Below, one piece after another: positions 1 through 4,348 of a stretch of DNA of 6,514 nucleotides (position 1 is its first letter; each line of letters begins with the position of its first letter). A program made the position numbers and the translations under genes. Source of the DNA: Candidatus Woesearchaeota archaeon (GTDB taxonomy: Archaea; Nanobdellota; Nanobdellia; Woesearchaeales; SKIA01); assembly GCA_007116645.1 (NCBI GenBank), contig SKIA01000057.1, positions 1 to 6,514 on the forward strand, given 5' to 3'. The notes under the pieces are model-generated. The model ran no database searches. It worked only from the letters and a program-made list of their open reading frames with translations, and had not been told where the DNA came from.

Positions 1-75
1 GAGAGACTTTTTGCGGGAGCAACTACTCGTATTGTATCTCCTGGAGAAAGTTTTGGAGGAATCGTCATAAAATAG
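1..75 (+). CDS. 3' end of an unidentified protein-coding gene (partial)
   Basis: Frame 1 is open from the window edge to a TAG at 73-75, giving a 24-residue tail ending ESFGGIVIK. The tail is rich in Gly, Thr, Val and Ile and reads like a beta-strand C-terminus, but it is too short to assign to a family. It would be convergent with vapC, with 31 bases between the two stop codons, which is a normal layout. No oligo-T terminator is visible after the stop. An open frame of this length can occur by chance, so the call rests mainly on the plausible residue composition and on the otherwise unexplained space. Confidence 0.4.
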   Translation, partial: ERLFAGATTRIVSPGESFGGIVIK

Positions 76-106
76 TACTGCTGAACACCTGATATAAACG
101 TATCGC

Positions 107-466
107 CTATCGCACCCACTCTACGTTGGGCAGGTCTTTGAACTGTTTATCGCCTGTGAGAAAGGGAACGTTGAGTTCGCGAGCAAGACAGTATCCAAGG
201 CAGTCTGCGTAACTGAGTTTTTTATCTCGCAAAGCGTACTTCATTTTGATACTTGCGTACGCGACAGTTTGGGTAATTTGTCTTGTGTACTGCCAAAATT
301 GCTCTATTGTCTGTTTTGCATCCTTTTGCTCTCGGAGAAGATAGTACGAGAACTCTAATAACGCATTTTCGGTGATGATCAAATTCGTGGTTTTGTATGA
401 TATATAGTGAGGGTTTTGTTTGCGCAATTCAATGAGGGCGAATGAGTCAGCAACAAATGTATTCAT
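107..466 (-). CDS. vapC: PIN-domain ribonuclease toxin (VapC-like)
   Basis: This encodes a 119-residue protein, the usual size for a single-domain PIN toxin. VapC toxins are Mg2+-dependent endoribonucleases that cut tRNA, rRNA or mRNA and are held inactive by VapB. The acidic residues expected for the metal site are present in order: Asp7 (FVADSF), Glu38 (ALLEFS), Asp88 (SYADCL) and Asp106 (TGDKQF). The segment SYADCLGYCLARELNVPFLTG is typical of the C-terminal half of the fold. The ATG at 466 was chosen because it overlaps the vapB stop as ATGA (463-466), which points to translational coupling; an upstream in-frame ATG at 478 lies inside vapB. It probably has no promoter of its own and is co-transcribed with vapB. 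The RNA target cannot be read from the sequence. All four acidic residues are intact, so it looks active rather than decayed. Confidence 0.88.
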   Translation of the reverse strand: MNTFVADSFALIELRKQNPHYISYKTTNLIITENALLEFSYYLLREQKDAKQTIEQFWQYTRQITQTVAYASIKMKYALRDKKLSYADCLGYCLARELNVPFLTGDKQFKDLPNVEWVR

Positions 467-699
467 TTCATGCCCCAAAGCTCTTCATCAATGATCCGCA
501 TAATCTCGTCCGTAGATTTATCACTAATATCCTCGGCCCCTGACTCCCAAAGTGCTTGACCCAGGGTTCTTCCTTCAGGTTCGATAGTGACTCGTATTCG
601 TTGGTTTGGACCAAGTTTTTCGTTTTCAAAGATTTCTTTGGGTATAATAACGCCGTAAGAGTTACCCCACTTTCGCGGTTTTGTTTCAAATGATTGCAT
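463..699 (-). CDS. vapB: AbrB/MazE-type antitoxin (VapB-like)
   Basis: This encodes 78 residues from the ATG at 699, or 80 from the ATG at 705. Residues about 7-42 carry the swapped-hairpin AbrB/SpoVT signature (KPRKWGNSYGVIIPKEI followed by NQRIRVTIEPEG), the DNA-binding dimer fold of this antitoxin class. The C-terminal tail (about 52-78, acidic, with EIMRIIDEELWGM) is the part that in this family normally wraps the PIN toxin. It is the first gene of a two-gene operon and overlaps vapC by 4 bases. The start at 699 is preferred because the TATA-like box at 720-728 then sits about 25 nt upstream, as for leaderless genes elsewhere in the window; from 705 the spacing would be only about 18 nt. 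Binding of the VapBC complex to its own promoter is typical of the family and is inferred here. Confidence 0.85.
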   Translation of the reverse strand: MQSFETKPRKWGNSYGVIIPKEIFENEKLGPNQRIRVTIEPEGRTLGQALWESGAEDISDKSTDEIMRIIDEELWGMK

Positions 700-719
700 A
701 ATCATATGTATAACTTAAT

Positions 720-728
720 TATATTTAT
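720..728 (-). promoter_or_regulatory. TATA box (box A) of the vapBC operon
   Basis: Read on the minus strand the sequence is ATAAATATA, in an AT-rich run between gdh and vapB. Its centre lies about 25 nt before the ATG at 699, giving an expected leaderless transcript. No ribosome binding site is seen upstream of the ATG. The 703-799 gap shows no other clear element, and no strong oligo-T terminator for gdh. Confidence 0.55.
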
Positions 729-799
729 TCTTATGTGTTATGCTACCAAAGCTGAAAACCTTCCACACAAAACATGGTTTTATTCAGTGATTTCGAATG

Positions 800-1882
800 C
801 TATTGCTCAAGTCGCTTGTGTGCAAGCTCAATGCACGCTTTTCGAGCATCACTCTCAGTGTTAATCAAGGCATCACCGAGCTCTTTGATGTTACCTGCAA
901 TAATCTTTTCGATCTCAGGAAAGATATCGTCAGCAGAACCACCAATGTGTTCAATGTACGATGAAATCACTCCACCTGCATTTGCGAGGATGTCAGGAAT
1001 GTTTTGTACCCCCCGCTTTTCAAGAAGACGCTCAACATGATGCTCAATAGGAAGGTTTGCTCCTTGAGAAATAATCTTAGCAGAGACGCGGTCTTGGTTG
1101 TCAGCAGTAATCACGTGCTTTTGTGCAGCAGGAACTAAGATATCACACTCGATAAACAAGACATCCATAGGCTCGAGCTTTTCGTGTTCAGGATACTCAG
1201 AAAGACGCTTACCGGATTCTTTAAACTCTCGCAGCTTATGAGCATCAATACCGTCTGGATCATATAGTGTACATGACGAGTCAGATGCCGCAATAAGTTT
1301 GGCACCGTCGCGCTCCATAAAGTCAGCAGCAAAGCTTCCGACATTACCGTAACCTTGAACGGTTACTGTTTTGCCTTCTAAAGAATCATCTTGTAATTTC
1401 AATAATTCACGAACTGAAATGTATACGCCATACCCGGTGCTTCCAAGCTCGTGAGGAATGCCGCCAAGGTCAACCGGTTTTCCGGTGATAGATTTGGGTC
1501 CTGCCTCATCAGCAATCCATCGCATCTCACGCTCACCCATAGAGATGTCAGGAGCAGCAACATATATTTCTGGAGCGAGCTGTTTGATTGCTTTACCGTA
1601 CGCACGAACGATACCTTCTTTTTCTTCAATGGTCAATTCTTTTGGATTAGCGATGATGCCAGATTTTCCTCCGCCAAACGGCAAGTTTGCCAACGCGTTC
1701 TTGAGCGTCATTGCGCGAGCAAGCCCAAACACTTCCTCTTCGTCAACGGTAGGAGTCATGCGAATACCACCCTTAGCGGGTCCACGAGCTGTGTTGTCAA
1801 GCACAATAACTGCTTTCATGCCTGTTTTTGGGTCGTAAGCTTTGAGGATCTTTTCTGGACCAAGAAAATCGTAGGAAACCAT
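800..1882 (-). CDS. gdhA: Glutamate dehydrogenase (Glu/Leu/Phe/Val dehydrogenase family), short N-terminus
   Basis: This encodes a 360-residue cytoplasmic enzyme for NAD(P)-dependent interconversion of glutamate with 2-oxoglutarate and ammonia. The dimerisation/substrate domain carries GPAKGGIR (Lys37), TLKNAL (Lys61) and PFGGGKSG (Lys73). The 24- and 12-residue spacings match Lys89, Lys113 and Lys125 of the well-studied clostridial GDH. The catalytic Asp is Asp112 in APD. The Rossmann domain has GYGNVG at 177-182 and an Asp at the end of the next strand (AASDS, Asp201). ANAGGV (301-305) and Ser308 match the glutamate-side-chain Ser in GDH. Lys37 argues against leucine dehydrogenase, which has Leu there. 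The protein is about 50-60 residues shorter at the N-terminus than classical GDHs. The ATG at 1882 was chosen because a perfect TTTATAAA lies 26.5 nt upstream; a further in-frame ATG at 1927 lies upstream of that box. NAD versus NADP preference is not certain from sequence. Confidence 0.9.
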   Translation of the reverse strand: MVSYDFLGPEKILKAYDPKTGMKAVIVLDNTARGPAKGGIRMTPTVDEEEVFGLARAMTLKNALANLPFGGGKSGIIANPKELTIEEKEGIVRAYGKAIKQLAPEIYVAAPDISMGEREMRWIADEAGPKSITGKPVDLGGIPHELGSTGYGVYISVRELLKLQDDSLEGKTVTVQGYGNVGSFAADFMERDGAKLIAASDSSCTLYDPDGIDAHKLREFKESGKRLSEYPEHEKLEPMDVLFIECDILVPAAQKHVITADNQDRVSAKIISQGANLPIEHHVERLLEKRGVQNIPDILANAGGVISSYIEHIGGSADDIFPEIEKIIAGNIKELGDALINTESDARKACIELAHKRLEQ

Positions 1883-1904
1883 GCGAGTACTGTGAGCAAC
1901 TGAT

Positions 1905-1912
1905 TTTATAAA
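1905..1912. promoter_or_regulatory. Shared palindromic TATA box for the divergent gdh and glutaredoxin-like genes
   Basis: TTTATAAA is its own reverse complement. Its centre (1908.5) is exactly 26.5 nt from the A of the minus-strand gdh ATG (1882) and 26.5 nt from the A of the plus-strand ATG (1935). In archaea transcription starts about 26 nt downstream of the box A centre, so both transcripts would begin at or within a base of their start codons. The flanks (positions 1899-1904 and 1913-1918) contain no strong purine-rich BRE on either side, so direction is not obviously biased. No second box for either gene is seen in the 52-base gap. Confidence 0.75.
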
Positions 1913-1934
1913 GATGGCGTTACACATCTGTTAC

Positions 1935-2189
1935 ATGACCTCAATAGTTGCGTATGTGAAGCCAGCAGACCCGTACAGTATGCGTCTTTTAGAATTTTTA
2001 CGAAGAAAAAACGTTTCGTTTACAAAAAAAGTAGTGACTGAAGAAGACGCAGAAGTCTATCAAGAATTTGTGACCGTAACTGGAGAAATAGAACCGCCTA
2101 TTTTGGTGATTAACGGAAATGTCATTGGTGATTATGAGCGAGTAACAAGCCTTGACTTACAAGGAAAACTAGATGACTATTTTCGATAG
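1935..2189 (+). CDS. Glutaredoxin-fold protein lacking both active-site cysteines
   Basis: This encodes an 84-residue single-domain protein with glutaredoxin layout: first strand SIVAYVKP (3-10), then the active-site loop and helix (ADPYSMRLLEFLRRKNV), a middle helical segment, and the cis-proline strand region EPPILVINGNVIGDY (53-67), which corresponds to the TVP...GG part of glutaredoxins. The position of the CPYC motif reads Asp12-Pro13-Tyr14-Ser15. The proline and tyrosine are kept but both cysteines are gone, and there is no cysteine anywhere in the protein. Classical thiol-disulfide exchange is therefore unlikely; binding or scaffolding is possible, and the role is unknown. The ATG at 1935 was chosen from the TATA box 26.5 nt upstream; an in-frame ATG at 1914 lies right against that box and would extend the protein by 7 residues. 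The gene is divergent from gdh with a shared promoter, and its 3' end overlaps the convergent lipoprotein gene by 13 bp. Confidence 0.8.
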   Translation: MTSIVAYVKPADPYSMRLLEFLRRKNVSFTKKVVTEEDAEVYQEFVTVTGEIEPPILVINGNVIGDYERVTSLDLQGKLDDYFR

Positions 2190-3013
2190 TATCGATCAAG
2201 ATATCTGTCTGCTAACTGATCGGAAATTCCTGCAGCCATAAGAGCGCTCTTAATGTCTTTGCGATTAAACCGGTCTTTATGTTGCACAATGTAGTCGCGA
2301 TACTTTTTTTCTGTTTTAGAAACGCTCTCAACTTCTCCACGCTTAACTTCTGCTGGCGTATGCTCTAAGACAGCGTTGCGTTTACGCTTCTTTAACAGAG
2401 TTGAGGTGACAAAAGCAAGCACTGTTAGGATGAGAAACCCAAGAAAAACCATCATTGCAATAAGCACTGCTTGGTTTTCCTCTTCGGCGATGATGACGAT
2501 GTTATCAGGGCTTTCAAGCAAATTAATACGTACCTCGTTTCCGGAAACCTGACCTGTAGTGCTAAACGTTACTGGCGCTGGCATCACCACGGTATGCGTG
2601 GCGGTAAGGCCCAGCATATTCATCATCTCAAGAGACTCTCCGCCTTCCAGACCGTCAGCAAGGTTTTCTAATTCTTGACTTGTGCTGATACCAGTGAGTG
2701 TGTATCGCGTAGTAAGTAACGAGCGCTCCACCATGAATTCTTCATCAGACAATACGTCATACGACAGATACGTAGCCGTGCGTGTTTGCTCGTCATACAC
2801 ACACTCAACACCACGAGGAGCCTGCTCACATGGGTTTTGTTGCTGTGTTAGACATGCTTGGTCATCCGGATCGCACATACTCGTCATATCAAGCATGTTA
2901 ATCGTGGTAGTCATGCTGCTACGTCCATCACGACTGATTTCTTGCACCACACTAACACTAAAGCATCCTGTGAACAAGAATGCACACATCAACACCACGA
3001 GTACTGTTCTCAT
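2177..3013 (-). CDS. Putative lipoprotein with C-terminal membrane helix and cytoplasmic tail
   Basis: This encodes 278 residues of unknown function. Residues 1-16 form a lipoprotein-like signal ending in LFTGC, with Cys17 as the likely lipidated residue. The ectodomain (about 18-180) is Ser/Thr-rich and beta-prone and contains four cysteines (47, 54, 62, 71) that could form disulfides. The pattern SVVQEISRDGRSSMTTTI after the Cys faintly resembles LppM-like (DUF3153) lipoproteins, but this is weak. Residues 182-207 form a clear transmembrane helix followed by KKRKR, giving an outside-N, inside-C topology. The cytoplasmic tail ends in a helical module (about 242-278: DYIVQHKDRFNRKDIKSALM...) of a kind I associate with DPANN membrane proteins. 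The ATG at 3013 was chosen because it starts the signal peptide and lies 26.5 nt from a TATA-like box; an upstream ATG at 3061 would add 16 residues ahead of the signal. Confidence 0.75.
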   Translation of the reverse strand: MRTVLVVLMCAFLFTGCFSVSVVQEISRDGRSSMTTTINMLDMTSMCDPDDQACLTQQQNPCEQAPRGVECVYDEQTRTATYLSYDVLSDEEFMVERSLLTTRYTLTGISTSQELENLADGLEGGESLEMMNMLGLTATHTVVMPAPVTFSTTGQVSGNEVRINLLESPDNIVIIAEEENQAVLIAMMVFLGFLILTVLAFVTSTLLKKRKRNAVLEHTPAEVKRGEVESVSKTEKKYRDYIVQHKDRFNRKDIKSALMAAGISDQLADRYLDRYYRK

Positions 3014-3035
3014 AAAGGCTTTTTTGTAAACGCTC

Positions 3036-3043
3036 CTTATATG
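3036..3043 (-). promoter_or_regulatory. TATA box of the lipoprotein gene
   Basis: On the minus strand this reads CATATAAG, centred 26.5 nt before the ATG at 3013, the same spacing as the rpoN and gdh boxes. It supports a leaderless transcript and the choice of the shorter start. On the plus strand the same site reads TTATATGC and could also direct trxB transcription with a leader of about 28 nt, although no Shine-Dalgarno sequence follows. Confidence 0.6.
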
Positions 3044-3094
3044 CTTTGCGTCAGCAAACACAACGTTTTTGAATGCTTAACGTTTTGTCTTTGT

Positions 3095-4042
3095 ATGAGC
3101 GAACACCAAGCACAACAACACTACGACGTTATCATCATTGGCGGGGGATGCGCAGGCCTCTCAGCAGCACTGTATGCAAAACGCTATGAGCTTAAAACAC
3201 TGGTTTTAGCAAAAGAACTTGGTGGACTTATCACAACAACGCACATCGTTGAAAACTATCCTGGAATCAAGCCAATGAGTGGCTGGGACATGATGGACAT
3301 CTTTTTGGAACAAATGAAATTGTTCAATGTTGAGATGATCGAAAAACCAGTAGAGTCACTCACACGAAAAGAAGACATGCTCTTTCATGTCTGCTTAAAA
3401 GACGTGTGCTACACGGCTAAAACAGTGATTTACGCAACAGGAACACATCACAGAGAACTTGGAGCTCCCGGAGAAGAAGAGTACCGCAATAAAGGAGTCT
3501 CTTACTGTGCAACGTGTGACGGAGCATTGTTTAAAGGCAAAAAAATGGCTATTGTTGGCGGAGGAGACTCAGCTGCAAAAGAAGCATTACTCTTATCCAC
3601 GTATGCAGAACACGTCTATATTATTGCTCGCTCAACAATAAAGCCAGAGCCGATTAATCGTAAACGCGTAGACGAAACACCAAACATTACTGTGCTGGAA
3701 CAAACACAAGTGTCAGAAATTCTTGGCGACGGGAACACTGTTACGGGAGTAACTTTGACAAAAGAATTCAATGGGTCAACACACCTAGACCTTGGTGCTG
3801 TTTTCATAGCGATCGGACACATTGCTCAAACAGACCTTGCAAAAGACATTGGTGTTGAGATGAATGGGCGCGGAGAAATTAAGATTGACCGCACCTCGCG
3901 AACAAACATTCCCGGGTTTTACGCTGCGGGTGATTGTACGGATACTGGCTGGAAACAAGCAATTGTTTCTTCTGCTGAGGGTTCTCAAGCAGCTAATAGC
4001 GCGTACGAAGATATTACAAGCGACCATGTTCGCTCTATCTGA
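3095..4042 (+). CDS. trxB: Thioredoxin reductase (FAD-dependent pyridine nucleotide-disulfide oxidoreductase)
   Basis: This encodes 315 residues, the normal size for the low-molecular-weight TrxR family, a cytoplasmic flavoenzyme that passes electrons to thioredoxin-type proteins. The N-terminal FAD site is YDVIIIGGGCAGLSAALYA (GxGxxG at Gly16, Gly18, Gly21). The redox-active CATC is at Cys138-Cys141, followed by Asp142. The second nucleotide-binding loop is GGGDSA (155-160). The C-terminal FAD motif is YAAGDCTD (Asp280), followed by QAIVSSAEGSQAA. The expected NADPH 2'-phosphate motif HRRxxxR is not conserved: the region reads IIARSTIKPEP (about 176-186), so NADPH may not be the donor. The ATG at 3095 starts just before the first FAD strand; the frame is open back to an ATG at 2858, but that part overlaps the lipoprotein gene antisense. 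No convincing TATA box lies 26 nt upstream. The partner thioredoxin is not in this window. Confidence 0.93.
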   Translation: MSEHQAQQHYDVIIIGGGCAGLSAALYAKRYELKTLVLAKELGGLITTTHIVENYPGIKPMSGWDMMDIFLEQMKLFNVEMIEKPVESLTRKEDMLFHVCLKDVCYTAKTVIYATGTHHRELGAPGEEEYRNKGVSYCATCDGALFKGKKMAIVGGGDSAAKEALLLSTYAEHVYIIARSTIKPEPINRKRVDETPNITVLEQTQVSEILGDGNTVTGVTLTKEFNGSTHLDLGAVFIAIGHIAQTDLAKDIGVEMNGRGEIKIDRTSRTNIPGFYAAGDCTDTGWKQAIVSSAEGSQAANSAYEDITSDHVRSI

Positions 4043-4050
4043 CCGCCATA

Positions 4051-4058
4051 TTTATAAA
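4051..4058 (+). promoter_or_regulatory. TATA box of rpoN
   Basis: This is a perfect TTTATAAA, the same octamer as the gdh/grx box, centred 26.5 nt before the rpoN ATG at 4081. It lies 9 bases after the trxB stop, so rpoN has its own promoter and need not depend on read-through. No Shine-Dalgarno sequence precedes the ATG, consistent with a leaderless mRNA. Confidence 0.75.
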
Positions 4059-4080
4059 ACAAGGCAGATTCGCATACATT

Positions 4081-4275
4081 ATGATTATTCCAATTCGTTG
4101 CATGAGTTGTGGTAAACCAATCGGCCACCTCTGGGAAGAGTATAAGAAGGAATCTGCTTCTAAGCCTGCAGGAGAGGTTATGAACGCACTTGGACTTGAG
4201 CGATACTGCTGTAGAGCACAATTCCTTGGTCACGTAGACTTGATTGATACCGCAGCAAAGTTTAAACGATTCTAA
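4081..4275 (+). CDS. rpoN: DNA-directed RNA polymerase subunit N (Rpo10/Rpb10 homologue)
   Basis: This encodes 64 residues, the expected length for archaeal RpoN, a small assembly subunit of the archaeal RNA polymerase that helps hold the Rpo3/Rpo11 platform. The N-terminus MIIPIRCMSCGKPIG supplies Cys7 and Cys10, and RYCCR supplies Cys43 and Cys44, together giving the family's atypical CxxC...CC zinc site. The region GLERYCCR...FLGHVDLID is also typical. It is not the bacterial sigma-54 factor that shares the symbol. In many archaea the gene sits with ribosomal protein genes (rpl13, rps9); here it stands alone with its own TATA box and is followed by an oligo-T run. It is the strongest taxonomic marker in the window. 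Confidence 0.96.
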   Translation: MIIPIRCMSCGKPIGHLWEEYKKESASKPAGEVMNALGLERYCCRAQFLGHVDLIDTAAKFKRF

Positions 4276-4276
4276 C

Positions 4277-4284
4277 TTTTTTTT
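4277..4284 (+). terminator. Oligo-T transcription terminator after rpoN
   Basis: A run of eight T begins 2 bases after the rpoN TAA. Archaeal RNA polymerase terminates on T-rich stretches in the non-template strand without needing a hairpin, and no clear hairpin is seen here. It would separate rpoN from leuS, which has its own box A at 4317-4325. Confidence 0.55.
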
Positions 4285-4316
4285 ATTAGAGTAATTGTCT
4301 ATATGGAAAATTAAAC

Positions 4317-4325
4317 TTATATATA
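4317..4325 (+). promoter_or_regulatory. TATA box of leuS
   Basis: TTATATATA is centred about 28 nt before the leuS ATG at 4349. Initiation would fall at or just before the start codon, again implying a leaderless transcript. The bases between box and ATG are pyrimidine-rich and hold no Shine-Dalgarno sequence. A gene of bacterial type is thus expressed from an archaeal-style promoter. Confidence 0.65.
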
Positions 4326-4348
4326 CGACCTTCCTCTTTCACAGCAGA

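Noticed and set aside
729..799. Terminator for gdh in the gap before vapB
   Set aside because: The minus-strand reading has only short T runs (four T) and no convincing hairpin, so no terminator is claimed.
1451..1903. 150-residue and 126-residue plus-strand open frames opposite gdh
   Set aside because: They are mirror frames of the conserved GDH coding sequence, have no TATA box at the right distance, and their composition is atypical.
1883..1927. Earlier ATG for glutamate dehydrogenase at 1927
   Set aside because: It lies upstream of the gdh TATA box and the extra residues do not resemble the GDH N-terminus.
1914..1934. Earlier ATG for the glutaredoxin-like gene
   Set aside because: It begins 2 bases after the TATA box, so a transcript starting about 26 nt downstream of the box would not contain it.
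2858..3094. In-frame N-terminal extension of thioredoxin reductase starting at 2858
   Set aside because: It lies antisense over the lipoprotein signal peptide region, is rich in His/Thr/Cys without any family likeness, and the FAD-binding strand begins only 10 residues after the ATG at 3095.
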